Part shown: one piece after another, positions 1 through 11,267 of the stretch
How the letters are laid out: the number at the start of each line of letters is the position of its first letter
Position numbering within the stretch: the first letter of the stretch is position 1
From: Cherax quadricarinatus
Lineage: Eukaryota > Arthropoda > Malacostraca > Decapoda > Parastacidae
Assembly: GCF_038502225.1 (NCBI RefSeq)
Contig: NC_091369.1
Span: 19,438,227 to 19,502,226 of the forward strand
Length of the DNA stretch: 64,000 nt
Direction: 5' to 3'
Position numbers and translations under genes: made by a program
Notes under the pieces: generated by a model
The model's input: the letters and a program-made list of their open reading frames with translations, nothing else
Databases searched by the model: none
What the model was told of the DNA's origin: nothing

Positions 1-305
1 ATACTGATTTCCTTGCCCTGAGGGCAGGAGATGATGTAACAGTAAACCCTTGAGCAGTAAGAGTAGTGGTGGCTTCTGTAGTAAGTAACTTCTCTGCTTC
101 AGCATCATCGTGACACACAACAATGAATGCTTCTTTCAGTGACAATATGGTGTTGAATTTTACTTGCAGTGCTCCTTGAACAATAGTTGCAAGAGCAATC
201 TTCGTTGAATCATCAACGGTACCGTTTGTTGGTTTGATCTTTACACGATCTGTGTAGCTCATCGTGTAAGTCAAGGCGAAGACGACGCTGTATTTGTTTG
301 TTCGA
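1..305 (-). CDS. Partial open frame, ORF1-like protein of an unidentified retroelement (runs off the left edge)
   Basis: Read on the minus strand, this stretch is open without a stop for about 100 codons and leaves the window at base 1. The visible peptide includes SYTDRVKIKPTNG and later LTTEATTTLTAQGF. It joins the neighbouring L1/Tx1-like endonuclease fragment near base 305 but matches nothing in the other copies of that family here, so it is probably a different element. I do not recognise the family. The composition and absence of introns would fit an RRM-like ORF1 of a LINE, but this is a guess. A host exon is an alternative. Confidence 0.35.
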
Positions 306-930
306 TTTTCCACCTCTCTGATCTGAAAAAAAAAACACGTCCAAGACCCTTACTCTCCGAACCACTGCTTTTCTCGTTGCGTATATTCTGTCCAGCCTCA
401 CCGCATACCCCTACCACCTCTCTGATCTGAAAAAAACACATCCAAGACCCTTACTCTCCGAACCACTGCTTTTCTCGTTGCGTATATTCTGTCCAGCCTC
501 ACTGCATACCCCTGCCTCACAAAGGTGTGCTCCACCTCCTATACTGCACCCCTCACATCCACCAGCCCCATCCCGGTTAACAGCTCCCTCAAAACGCCAG
601 AACAATATCCCACTCTCCTGCATCCCTACGACATATGGCACAATTCCAGTCACCTCCAACCACAGCTAACGCTGGAAGTGACCTCAGGTGATATACCAAC
701 ACATCATGTACAAACTCATTCTTAACTCGACTGTCCCCCTCCGCCGGACCATAAACACACACAAAGGATATCTTCTCCCTTACCCACATCCCATCAACAC
801 GTATAACCCTCCCCTCCCCTCCCTCCTCACAATGATGTACAGTAAATGGGCTAGCCTCCCTCATTAAAATAGCAACTCCTTTCAATCTCGGTGAGTGTGC
901 CACATATGCAGTGTACCCCTTAATCACCAT
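306..930 (-). pseudogene. Endonuclease domain of LINE ORF2 (pseudogene)
   Basis: N-terminal endonuclease of an L1/Tx1-like ORF2, which would nick target DNA to prime reverse transcription. The minus-strand reading shows SPRLKGVAILMREASPF, then VVGGDWNCAI (the D-x-N motif), and in another frame EVEHTF followed by RLDRIYATRK (the R-x-D motif) and SDQRG where intact copies have SDHR. The histidine of the SDH motif is therefore lost. A 104-bp tandem duplication at 310-513 repeats the RLDRIY segment. The copy stops before the reverse transcriptase. Confidence 0.7.
310..513. repeat. Tandem duplication, two copies of a 104-bp unit
   Basis: The unit beginning CCACCTCTCTGATCTG starts at 310 and again at 414, and the two copies are nearly identical apart from the length of an A-run and a few substitutions. 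It lies inside the endonuclease frame of the minus-strand LINE and duplicates the RLDRIY region. It looks like a local replication-slippage or unequal-exchange event after insertion. Confidence 0.85.
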
Positions 931-1040
931 ACAACCCAGCTTGTGGCTGTGCTCTTGTACAAACCCAACATCTACACCATGCCTAATGAGAAGCTCATGA
1001 AACCATGCACACTTCCTATTGTTTCTTAGTTCATTAACAT

Positions 1041-2300
1041 TTATAGAGAGACTCTTGAAGCCGTCAAAGGAGGTTTTCCTTTACACACTGCAACACTCCT
1101 TTCACCCTTCCTCCTAATACTTCCTTGGTCTTCATGTACACCTCTTGGATCTCCTTTCACAGGTCCCTTGCCCCCCAGGTCCATGCTCCTCCACATCCGC
1201 CCAAACCTTTTTACCTGAACGCTGTGCTGGAGTGAGCACATTGTCCACTTCCGAGATCTCGGCCACTCTCTTCCGTGACCCTCGAGCCTTCCTCCCAGCC
1301 TCCACCCGGAAGTCATCCTCGTGCACCTCTGCCACCACAGCACCAATTTGCAAACCAGCATCAACTTTGGCCTCCGACATGCCCCCCTCGCACCTCTTGG
1401 AACCACTGTAGCATCCACGGCACCGACAAGTCCCTCACCGTAGGCCTCACCTGGGGTCCCTAACAGGTTATGGAGGACTGAGTCAATGGTGGCCTCCACG
1501 GCCCTGTCCTCACCAAGTGGCACCTCACCTCCAGTCTCCGGTGCCTGCCCGGCAGAGCTCGACTCCCCCGAAAGACTTACAGACTCTCCCTCTCTCAAGG
1601 CAGCCTCGTCGACCTCCACACTCAAAGCCTTGCGCAAAGGAGGCGACTCAGGTTGTGTCTCCTCCATCGTCTCCTGTTCCTCCGATGCCTCTTTACGTTG
1701 ATCGTCCGCCTGTGAACCCTGTCGTTGACCACACTGTACAGCAATGTGATCGTAGGCGCCACACAAGCGAAAAGTACGTCATTGCCCTGCGTAGGTCACC
1801 ATCACTTGAGTCCTGAAGTCGTTAAGGTAAACATAGGAAGGAATGGGATGTCTCAATGTCATTTTCAAGGAGAAAATTCCCTCAGGCATCCCAGCATATG
1901 ATCCTTCCTTCCACTTCCCCAATGTAGCCATATGAACTGTCCCAAACTTCTCAAACACGGCACGCAGGTCTGCTTCATCAGCCTTGAAGGGTAGATTCCT
2001 GATCTTCACCCATGTATAATGGTGGGACACATCATGGAGCCTTACCGTCACAGCAAGATTTATTGGCACATAAAGATCCTGGAATGTGGCGACTATGTCG
2101 TCTTATACATTAGCTTTGCGAAACTTCACAAAAATCCGATATGCCCTGTTCAAGGCAACACCGTACAGCTCTTCATTTGCAATGCCGTATGTGTCCCTGA
2201 TGATGGCAGGTAGTAAAACTTGAGCCGAGTGGGCATACACAGCCCCACGCACCACATCTATGCCGACATAATTAACCTGGCATCTTGCCTGCTGCACCAT
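1041..2300 (-). pseudogene. LINE ORF1 with zinc knuckle (pseudogene)
   Basis: Nucleic-acid-binding ORF1 protein of the L1/Tx1-like family. In order on the minus strand: an N-terminal block (VQQARCQVNYVGIDVVRG, then AQVLLPAIIRDTYGI), an RRM-like block (YTWVKIRNLPFKAD, then MPEGIFSLKMTLRHPIPSY), a CCHC knuckle (CGAYDHIAVQC partly visible) and a C-terminal tail with VDNVLTPAQRSGKK. The pieces fall in at least three frames, so frameshifts lie near 2080, 1770 and 1400. Start ATG at 2300 aligns with the starts at 2864 and 53851. Confidence 0.8.
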
Positions 2301-2400
2301 TTTGTGAAAATCAAGTTGTCACAGGCTGACAGCAAAGGGCAGGCTCAGTGCACGTCCGCTCGTCCCAGGGGTTGAGCGACGAATGACAACCTCAATATTT

Positions 2401-2709
2401 AGGAAATTTCATGAGAAATCTAGACTAATTGAATTGTGATTACTTTCAACAAGTTCTTCATTAGCCTCATGTTTATATATCAAAGATTACTTGCTGGAAA
2501 AAACTAATAAATCAGGTAACTTTTCTCTAGTTAGCTTTGTCCAAAACTGCTTATAATGTTTACCTGAACTTGTTTATTAACGTTACTAGAAATTGCTTTT
2601 ATTATTCTGATCAGTTTCGTTAAATTAAAATCATTTATTAAAACTTAAATTTTGTTATTTGATGCCGTAGAATTTCTGCCCCACAGAAGTTTAGTTTGGT
2701 TACTATCTA
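2401..2709. other. AT-rich spacer between two head-to-head LINE copies
   Basis: No reading frame or recognisable repeat is seen. The stretch is AT-rich and separates the 5' region of the minus-strand LINE from the GC-richer 5' untranslated region of the plus-strand copy. It may be old target DNA. Confidence 0.5.
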
Positions 2710-2863
2710 GGACATTCGCGGCCTGACCACGGTAGAGTGCGGTTGTGCTCTGCACCCCTCTGCTGTTTGTAGGCGAGCTCCCCTGTCAGTTACCTAGCTG
2801 CAGTGGTGTGAAGTGGTGCTGTCACGCCTCTGCTAACAATATAGGTGCACTGTGATTGTCAAG

Positions 2864-4093
2864 ATGGCGGTTAGTCTGAGATGCTGGATAAATACTGTAG
2901 GCATTGAGCTACTTAGAGGAATGATAACGCCTAGTTCTGCGCAAGTCTTACTGCCAAAGATCATCCGGGAGACATATGGCATACAAGATAGTGACTTGTA
3001 TGGAGTAGCATTGAATGGAGGCCAAAGAATTTTCGTCAAACTGTTATTGGCAACGGTTTATGAGTCGTTAGTCACCAGGTTTGAGGATGTAAGTCTTAGC
3101 ATCACACCAGCTGTCAGTGTAAGAATGATAGATGTTTCACGGCATTATATGTGGATCAAGTTACGCAACGTTCCCTTTGAGGCGGACAAGGCAGATAACA
3201 GGAAAGTTTTTGAGACGTATTGGACGGTGCATTATGCTCAACATGGTACGTGGGCGGCAGGTGCCTATGCTGGTCTACCAGAGGGTTATTTCAACCTCAA
3301 AATTACTTTGAGGCACCCAATACCGTCCTATGTGTAACTACAAGAATTCAGGACGCAGGTAATGGTAATGTACCCAGGGCAACAACATACGTGCCGCCTA
3401 TGTGGTGAGTATGATCACATAGCAGCGACCTGTGACAAGCGAAGACGTGTGCCTGGACCTGTGGTGGACGTCGCAGCCCCTGCTTCAAAGGTGGCAGGTG
3501 AGGAACAAACATTGGATGGAGGGCGTGGTGTCTTGTGGAGCGAGATAGTGGATCGGGCACACAGGACTGGTGGTGAGTTGGAGTCCCGCCCCCAGCTGCC
3601 TAATCAGGTGTCGTCTCCTGTGGATAAGGAGGAGCAGCAATTACAGGAGAAGGTTCTTGAGATTGAGGAGGAATTGGTAGAGGTCTTGAAGACTTTGTCA
3701 CCGTCTGAGAGAGACGTTACATCTGAGCGTGGTGTCATAGGAGAGTCGTCGCTTCCAGAAAGTCGGAGACGTGATATTTTGGGACGTGATGGTGGTTTGG
3801 AGTCGTCCATTGAATCATTAAACCATTCTCAGGTGGAGGTGGAGGTTCATCGAGAGGCAACATCTGACAAAGACATGTGTAACATGTCTGTCACGAGAAA
3901 GATGGCGGCTACATCAGATTCTGATGACGTCCTAATGCCTGCACAAAGGCCTGGGAAACAGACTGAGGTGAAGTGTGAATGTAGTAGTGTAGGTGGTGTT
4001 AGCCATGATACGAGGCACCAGAAGAAGGGGGGGGGAAGAGAGCACTCTGAATGTGTCAAAATTAAACTCAAGCTTTGGAATTGTAAAGAGTGA
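2864..4093 (+). pseudogene. LINE ORF1 with zinc knuckle, one in-frame stop
   Basis: About 410 codons, close to the 416-residue intact ORF1 at 53851. I chose the ATG at 2864 (followed by GCG) because it aligns with the other copies; an ATG 12 bases upstream is in frame but not conserved. Domains: INTVGIELLRG, AQVLLPKIIRETYGI, RRM-like MWIKLRNVPFEAD, LPEGYFNLKITLRHPIPSY, then a single TAA at 3335-3337, then the CCHC knuckle CRLCGEYDHIAATC and an acidic, low-complexity tail. The conserved tail motif is degraded to DDVLMPAQRPGKQ. Confidence 0.85.
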
Positions 4094-4135
4094 TGAGAGG
4101 AAGCAGGGGTGGAAACTTTAATAGGCCTTAGGTGT

Positions 4136-5137
4136 ATGTCTGTAAATGCTAATGGGTTATGTAGCGGTATGAAGAGAGATTGGTTTCGTAATTTCCTGAA
4201 TAATCTAGAGTGGATGTTGTGTTCCTGCAGGAGCACAATTTTAAAGAGGGTAGGGTGTTGGAGGTGGCAGGATTTCGAGTAGTTACCCTGCCATCTCCCC
4301 GACTAAAAGGTGGTGTGGGAATTTTAATGAGGGAGACGAGCCTGTTTGTTTTGCAGAGAAGCGAGGGGAGAGGGGGAGGGAGGGTGTTGCATGTGGACGG
4401 GTGGTGGATGGGTAAGCGTGTGTCTTTTGTGAGTGTGTATGCGCAGGCAGAAAATAACATACAGTTAAAAAATGTTTTTGTGTGTGAGGATCTTGTGTTT
4501 TTCTTAAGTGCACTGTCAGAGGTGGCAATAGTTGGTGGGGACTGGAATAGTGTAATCAGGGTGGCTGATGTGGACCCAAAAGAGGCTGGATATATGTCTG
4601 TGGGTCTTAGGGATTTATTAAGGGATGTTAGGTTACATGATGCCTTTGGGGGGGCGGTGTGGGAGACTGAATATACGTTTGTTCGGAGTGGATATGCTGC
4701 GAGACTAGATATAGTGTACCTTTCTCAGGGAGTGGATGTGAAATCTTTCAGTGCTGTTGAGGCTACAATGTCAGATCATGGGGCAGTGGTGATGAAGGTT
4801 GGGTGGGGGACGCTCAAGCACATATATAGAAGTTATTGGAAATTAAATATAAGTGTGTTTGGTGACGAGGAGGGGTTGGAGGGGTTTTCAGTCCTATGGA
4901 GGGAGCTTAGTGTGGAAGAACAGGGAGTGCATGACATTGTAACATGGTGGGATAGTGTTGCAAAGGAAAGGATTAGAAAGTTTTATGTGAGAGAAGGAAA
5001 ACGTATTAATAATTTAAAATATGGACTGGCTAACTATTTAGAGGATAGGTTAGGAGGTTGCTATGGGCGGGGGGAGGTTGGGAATAATTTTCCTATGGAT
5101 GATATAGATGAAATAAAGAGGAGGTTGAGGGTGTTGC
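4136..5137 (+). pseudogene. LINE ORF2, endonuclease part
   Basis: Apurinic-type endonuclease domain for target-primed reverse transcription. The frame opens with MSVNANGL at 4136, shifts near 4208, then continues with DVVFLQEHN, GGDWNSVI, RLDIVYL and SDHGAVV, so all the usual endonuclease motifs are readable. The frame is cut at 5137 by a solo LTR. It resumes at 6209, and with one copy of the 5-bp site duplication removed the codons run straight through (RLRVL then QNERFQ). Confidence 0.85.
5133..5137. repeat. Target-site duplication GTTGC, left copy
   Basis: GTTGC immediately precedes the TGTTGAGG terminus of the solo LTR and is repeated at 6209-6213 immediately after its terminal CCACA. 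Five bases is within the range for BEL/Pao integrases. Confidence 0.9.
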
Positions 5138-6208
5138 TGTTGAGGATTTTGGCCTTACCTGCTGTGTTTAAATTATAACTATATATAATGAACACTTAGC
5201 TGATAAATGACAGCAAATCGTCTACATAGCCGCCCCTGCAGACGAGGTCTAGAAGCTGTCGAAACCATCACAACATTGGGCTGTCAAGAGATACAATTTG
5301 TAAGTATAAATTACCCCTAGGGGGTGTTATGTCAGCATATTTCATTCGATGATGGCTGACGAAATACCTACTTGTTTGGACTCAAAAGTCCACACCTTAC
5401 TGCCGATTATAGGTTGATTACAAACTCCTTGTGACTCAAGAATTGCGCAATCCCCCGATCTACAAGAAATTCGTAACATACCTTGCTCTTTGTAACGTGA
5501 GCTATGGTGTTCTGAACACCTTCGACAGGTATCGGTGACTTGATAGAAGCTGAAGTGTCCTTGGATGTCCACGTCTTCCATTGTCTAGGAAATGCACACT
5601 GGTACACTATGTTCCACAAGATTTGTCTTTATTGTTCACAATGTATCACAAGAGAAGCTGATCACACTTCTCTTATGTTTATTGTGTTTGAGACACTTTG
5701 TTCACACTAACGCACAAATCAGTGTTCTTTGCTAGTTATCCTGGCATCAGTGTCACTCTCCCTAGAGTCAAAGTTAGTCTGGCGACGCCACACTGCCCCA
5801 AGCCGTCACTGCCCTAATACACAAAAAAAACGCTGACCTAGTACCTTGCATCCTTGTCACCTCCTCGATGAAGCAAAGCAGAATGTTTGTTTCTTGCTGT
5901 CTTAAGCATAGACAACAATGTACACTATTTTTACCATGGTAATAAAGTGGGAGCAGGATTATCCTTAATTGTCCTGCTAAGTAAGAGATGTACTGTCTCT
6001 TATAAAAATACACTTTGCAACACTGCTGCAAGGAGCAGAGGTCACTTGACTACGTGGCATAGCATCTGTGATCAATTACTCACTCTAGCAGTAAACAAGA
6101 CGCTCACCCCTTCTGAGAGGGCTTGGCCCCTCAGGGCTGAAAGGGGCTGAAGGGGCTGAAAGGGCTGAAGGGGGCTGATACCCCCCTCCTGGAGAAAATT
6201 TCTCCACA
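5138..6208 (-). repeat. BEL/Pao solo LTR
   Basis: About 1,071 bp starting TGTTGAG and ending CTCCACA (TG...CA), closely matching the LTRs of the full element at 15835-16906 and 23034-24107 and in the same orientation. Perfect GTTGC duplications flank it. No internal domain is present, so it is the product of LTR-LTR recombination. It has more differences from the two LTRs of the full element than those have from each other, so it probably derives from an older insertion. Confidence 0.95.
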
Positions 6209-6213
6209 GTTGC
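6209..6213. repeat. Target-site duplication GTTGC, right copy
   Basis: Matches 5133-5137 exactly. It also restores the ORF2 frame of the host LINE when one copy and the LTR are subtracted. Confidence 0.9.
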
Positions 6214-6521
6214 AAAATGAAAGGTTTCAAGCTGTAAGGGTGCAGGCAGGGGTGGATGAAGTGCTTTGGGGCGACAAGCCGTTAGCATATGTTTGCCGCA
6301 TCAAAAGCAAAGGCAGGCGGTGACAGCTATCCCATGTTTAGAGGTAACAGAGATGGTTGGGAATTATAGAGCAGGGCAGGAGATACAAACCACGAAGGGG
6401 ATGTGTGCGTATGCGGAGGCTTGGTACGAGAAGTACTAGAAAAGTGGGGGGGTGGGTGACGTGGCGTTAGACAAGGTGTGTACGTATATGATATGTAATT
6501 TAAGAAATAGTGATAGAAAGG

Positions 6522-6526
6522 CTTTA
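6522..6526. repeat. Probable target-site duplication CTTTA, left copy
   Basis: CTTTA precedes the insert and recurs at 7765-7769. Joining the flanks with one copy gives codons for DRKALGGTITAEE in the LINE ORF2 frame, which supports this duplication. Confidence 0.7.
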
Positions 6527-7764
6527 AAAAAAGGGGCTGTAGGGCAAATTGCCGCGCGCGCTCACCCAAAAATCGAAAAATTATGGAAATTGAGTTATAC
6601 ACCGAAAAATAGCATAACTCTCTGGCAACACAATGGTACCAGAATGAATGTTCTACGACGTTTCTACAAGAAATTATAGTAATTTATATCAGGTATGGTG
6701 ACGGTGATATTGGTAGCGAGTCTGCTCACGGCCCGTATATTTTTTGGATTTTTTCCCTTGTTATTTTATCGCTTTTTCTTGCATTATTCTTTCTAATATA
6801 ATAACTGACTATTTGGCATCATAAAACAGTAGGTGGAGCTTATCCGTAGACTTAGAGACAACCAGGAACCAGATGGGAATGCTCGGTAGTTCTCCCGCTC
6901 CAGAGAGTGCCAGGAGAAATCTCTTCATTATTACGCTTATATATCAACTCTACGGAATATTTGTCTATCAGAATTGATCTAATATGATATAATAAACACT
7001 ATAAATAACATACAAACATGTTATATACTCTAGACTGAATAAAATAGGCCATAATATGTCGAGAGATTATAGGGAATACTTCGATAAATAATGAGTTACT
7101 CCTCTCCATGTCGTATTCTTTGGTCTCTGAGTAAGAGAAAACGGTTTTGAAGAGGATAACTACACTAGAACATCAGTTTACTAAGAAATACTCCCAAACA
7201 AACGCGATTTTCGCGATTTTTTTTTTTTTTTTTTTTTGAGACGGGGGCCGGCCGGCGTTCCCGGCCAATATCGCGCAAGTAACTTATTCACCTAAAGTAC
7301 AAAGTGCTTCCTTTATTACTTAATTAAATGGAATAATATTCACAGAAATTGTAGAATAATGATTTCTCTTATTTCCATCGTTTACTTTTGGAAATATTCC
7401 AAATACTTTGGGAGTTATGTGGGAGTAAAGGGCAGATTTTTTTGCAATATTCCAGAAACTAACAAACTTTATTTTTTTGTGAAATAACGATAAGTTATTT
7501 AGAGGAGAGAACACGGTCAAAATTAGTATTAGCATCGTTCTCTCGGCACCAAGTGTCCAAACAACCTTACGTAGCCCCATATCATATAAGAATGACTTCA
7601 AGCACAAGGGCACTTTCAGTAAATCAGTCTTTTCTCAGTAGTTATTTGAGGTATATTTTTGATAAATATTTTCAAGAAAGAGTGAAAACACTTTGTCTTG
7701 TGCACCAAAACTGGAAAAAATCGGACGATAAACAAAAGAGTTACGAATTTTGCCCGACGGCCCC
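6527..7764. mobile_element. Unclassified DNA-transposon-like insertion, about 1.24 kb, non-coding
   Basis: After a run of seven A the left end reads GGGGCTGTAGGGCAAA. The reverse complement of the right end reads GGGGCCGTCGGGCAAA, a 16-bp imperfect terminal inverted repeat. Probable 5-bp duplications CTTTA flank it and its removal restores the LINE frame. No transposase is recognised; the interior is AT-rich with one T-run and a short GC-rich patch near 7240-7275. The seven A at the left have no counterpart at the right end. Superfamily not determined. Confidence 0.65.
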
Positions 7765-9785
7765 CTTTAGGTGGGACTATTACGGCAGAGGAAATAGAGA
7801 ATGAGTTAAGGGAAATGAGGAAGGGGAAAGCTCCGGGTATTGACGGTCTCCCGGTAGAATTTTATTTACAACATTGGACGTTAATACGGGGATTTATGGT
7901 TAGGTTATTTAATCGTATGAAGGAGAAGGGTAAGTTGGGGGAGAAACAGGTAACAGCAGTTGTAGTGTTGGTCCCGAAGGGCAAGGGGCAGCCCACCCTT
8001 CGGGAGTACCGAGTCATATCGCTGATTTGTGCAGACTATAAGGTTTTTGCTAAAATTTTAGGTAATAGGTTTAAATGTGTTGTGGGGAGGGTGGTGTTAA
8101 AATCTCAGTTTGGGTTGCCGGGAAGGTCGATGAGTGAAGGACATGGGATATTGCGAAGTTTTGTGGAAGCTAAAGGTGGGGGTAAAGGGGCGACTTTGTT
8201 GGCTCTAGATTGGCAAGGAGCATATGCTAAAGTGGAAAGGGGAGATTTGCAGGTCATACAGGGTTTTGGGGAGGAAATAATCGAGTGAGTAAATATATTG
8301 TACAAGGGAGCGAGAATGAGGATACAGATTAATGGATGTATGGGGAGAGAGATTGCTATGGGTAGAGGCCTTAGACAGGGATGCCCCATGCCCCAAATAC
8401 TGTTTGCGTGTTTCCAGGACCCCTTTTATAGAATGGTTGACTGTAGCTTATGTACTCCAGGTGAGGGATGTGTGGGGGGTGGGAGGGCCTGGCCGGGTTT
8501 AATTGGATATGTTGACGACTCCACTGTTCTCATTCGTGAAGGGATGTCAATGGGAGTATTGGACGAGGTTGTGTAATTATTTGGAAGTGCCATGGGTATG
8601 CAGGTAAATAGTGCGAAGTCAAGGTGCATGGGGTTGGGTTCTTAGGTGAGGGGGTGGGGGGAGATGTAATGTTGTTAAAGAATGGGTGGTGTCACTACAG
8701 ATTTGTGGAATTATTTATAGGGATGACATGGTTGCGGCACGGGTGGAAAACTCGGATAGGTTAGTGGAAAGGATCGTGGGGCGTATAGGTGTTTTGAGAC
8801 CCCAGCACCTAACTCTTATACAGCGAGTGATAGTTGTAAACATTTTATTGTATAGTAAGATTTGGCATGTCGCAGCTGTGTTCCCAATTACAGGGACAGC
8901 GATTGCTGAAATTCTAAGACGGGTGTACAAATTTTTGTGGGGTTCACGTTGTGATTGGTTAAGAAGAGAAGTTGTAATGTTATCTGTAAGTCAGGGTGGG
9001 TTGGGGTTGATGGATTTGAGACTGAGGGCTAAGTGTGTGTTTATTAAATGGGAAGTGTTGCATGAGGGTGTGAACATGGGGCAGTTGGGAAGGATACATG
9101 ACAGGCTGGGTATGTGGTATCGAGGAATGGAGTTGAAAGAATGCAAAATCGTTTTGAGGGCCGTGATGTTGGTTAGGGAACTGAGAAAGGTTCCTATAAG
9201 GGTTTTGTGTAGGTTGCTTGTAGGTAGGTGTGTTGTCCCAGTTGAGGGTTTGTTCCCCATGTATGCGTGGAAGAGTATTTGGTATAGATTTAGTAAAATG
9301 AAGTTAAACCCTCAGTGCATGAGGTGATGTTTCGTTTTCTGCATGGGATCCTTCCGTCGGGTGAGATACTATGAAACAGACAGGTTGTAGAGGGTGGGGG
9401 GTGTGGTATCTGTGGAGGGGATGAGACTGTGTTCCATGTAGTTTACTTTTGTGAAGGGCTAGAGGAGGTTAGGTGCTGGTTAAGTAGGTTGGTACAGAGG
9501 GTGGGTGGCCATGGGGTGTCGGTTCTGCGTGCTTTAAGTCTAGATATGGGTGGGTTAGACAAGGGTGTCATGAGAGCTTTAGATTATATCATGGTAGATT
9601 ATATATATATATATATGTCGTGGGTGATGAGGGGGAGAGGGGTTAGTGAAGAACGAAGGAAGGTTCTTGCGGTAACGTTCTATCATACAATGTGTCGTAA
9701 CAGAGATTTGTATGGGAGGAGGTGGGTTCAGGCTTTCTCAGAGGGGTATAGAATGCTAACGTTAGGGATTCTCGTAAATCTGTGA
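7765..9785 (+). pseudogene. LINE ORF2, reverse transcriptase and C-terminal zinc domain
   Basis: Reverse transcriptase of the L1/Tx1-like element, decayed. In order: GGTITAEEIENEL, GKAPGIDGLPVEFY, VVVLVPKGKG, ICADYKVFAKILGNR, GLPGRSMSEGHG, LALDWQGAYAK, a stop near 8286, GLRQGCPMPQILFA, GYVDDSTVLI (catalytic DD kept), stops near 8576 and 8645, the thumb region to 9327, and the C-terminal zinc motif CGICGGDETVFHVVYFC. The last codons end at 9785. At least four frame breaks prevent function. Confidence 0.85.
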
Positions 9786-10948
9786 ATGATAATGAGTGAG
9801 TGAAGGGGTTTTCAAAGGTTGCAAGGGAGGCAGGGAGTCACAGCAGCCTCGTCTCCTCGGGGGAAGGGGGGCCTCGTGAGAGTATTGTGAATGTGGATTT
9901 GGTATGGTTTCCTGTTTTTCATTGAGACTTTATGGCAATATACCTTGTGGTTATCTTGCCAAGTGTGGATGTAGAGCTCAATGACTCGTTATATCGATAT
10001 AACACTTTTCAGGAATGTAGGTATAAATATACTAGTTTTTTTATGTATTATTTTGATTCTTGAGTAATAATTTTTTGCGATAAGAAGTGTGCTTTTAGTT
10101 TGTATTTATGTTTCGTGCTGGGTTTTTGCACGATGAGATATACTTATGTACTGTTTTACTTTGTGCATACAGTGCATCTGACTAAGGTGGTTTTGTGCAA
10201 CATTTTGCATTAATGTGTATGTGTGTGTGTGTGTGTGGGTGTGTGTGTGTGTATATATATACCTTTCTATTGTATTGAGCCTTTGTCATGGGTCAGACGT
10301 TATGTAAATCTTTATATGTGTATGATTCGATTCTTTTTTAAGTTTATAATTATGGTCTGTACCCTGAAACCGGTTTGGTGTCAAGCTAATTTCTTGATGT
10401 AAGTTTTAGTCTGTATGGTATACAGACTTATGTAGACAGTTTAGTGACGTAATCCATTTGTGCCTGAGATTATGTATATGGGTTTATTGTAACAGTATTG
10501 CACTTCAGTTTTTGAGTTCTAAGTTGTATTCTTTGTATGTTTATTTGTATGTTGGTATATGTAAAGCTGTATTGTTACGGATACGTATGTAGATGTTCTA
10601 GAAAGATTATGATGTTAGGTTTTGGTTTATTGATTAATGCGAAGGATGGGAGTTAATTGATATAATTTCTTTGTATATGTACTTTTCTAGTGTATTGAGC
10701 CTTTGTCGGATGTCATGTTATATGTAAAAATTATATATATGTAAAGTTTTGATTCGAGAATTTGTATATATGTCAAACCGCATTTTTTTTTTGTAGCTAT
10801 ATTCTTGCCATAAGTTATTGTTGTATGTTTTGCAGCAATATCTTGCGAGCATATAGGTGCAATCCGTTTGTCAGTTACTTGGATTGAGATCCAAACTGTT
10901 TCCTTATTATTATTTTTAAGTTAACTGTATTGGTTTAAAAAAAAAAAA
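9786..10948 (+). other. 3' untranslated region of the plus-strand LINE
   Basis: No coding frame. It contains a GT-rich then AT microsatellite at about 10213-10260 and a repeated block ending TGTATTGAGCCTTTGTC near 10270 and again near 10690, roughly 420 bp apart. The run of A at about 10937-10948 is the likely tail. No AATAAA precedes it, unlike the minus-strand copies ending at 51921 and 59552. Confidence 0.6.
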
Positions 10949-11267
10949 TCTAGGACTGTGAGGATGTAAATCATACCTACATGCCAGAGTATAATGGTAC
11001 CAACACTGTTATATGAAGGTGAGAGATGTAATTTAAATTTTGTAGGAAGGACGAGGTTGGAGTTAGTAGAGATATGTTTTAGTTTATTGCTTAGGGTGAA
11101 AATTATTCAGAGAATTTGGAGGGTAGGAATTAGAAGACCAAGTGTATAATGCAGAGGGCAGATGAGGAGTTGTTGATGTAGTTTTGGAATTTAGAGGATA
11201 GAACATAATAGAATGACGAAAAGAGTTAGTTAAGAAAAGATAGAATAAGATTTTGTTTAGATTTTTA

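Larger units (their letters stand above)
306..2400 (-). mobile_element. L1/Tx1-like non-LTR retrotransposon, 3'-truncated and decayed
   Basis: The minus strand holds the same ORF1 (zinc knuckle) and apurinic-type endonuclease seen in the better copy at 53757-59551, but reverse transcriptase and the 3' end are missing. The coding part ends near base 306, where a different open frame begins. Several frameshifts and an internal duplication show it is dead. Its 5' end faces the 5' end of another copy starting near 2710. The L1/Tx1 assignment rests on the RT of sister copies. Confidence 0.75.
6209..6526 (+). pseudogene. LINE ORF2, linker between endonuclease and reverse transcriptase
   Basis: Continues the ORF2 begun at 4136. 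It encodes LQNERFQAVRVQAGVDEVLW and GDKP, matching the linker of the minus-strand copy at 59552-64000 (LQNERFDGERL, EEVLWGDRP). Stops and a frameshift follow. The segment ends at the codons for DRKAL, where a DNA-transposon-like insert begins. Confidence 0.75.
2710..10948 (+). mobile_element. L1/Tx1-like non-LTR retrotransposon, full span with two later insertions
   Basis: 5' UTR about 2710-2863, ORF1 2864-4093, ORF2 from 4136 to 9785, long 3' UTR, and a 12-base A-run near 10937-10948 as likely tail. Reverse transcriptase motifs (GKAPGIDGLP, CADYKVFAKILGNR, GYVDD) resemble the L1/Tx1 group. Two later insertions, a BEL/Pao solo LTR and a DNA-transposon-like sequence, interrupt ORF2. Stops and frameshifts make it non-functional. 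Both ends are approximate. Confidence 0.8.
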
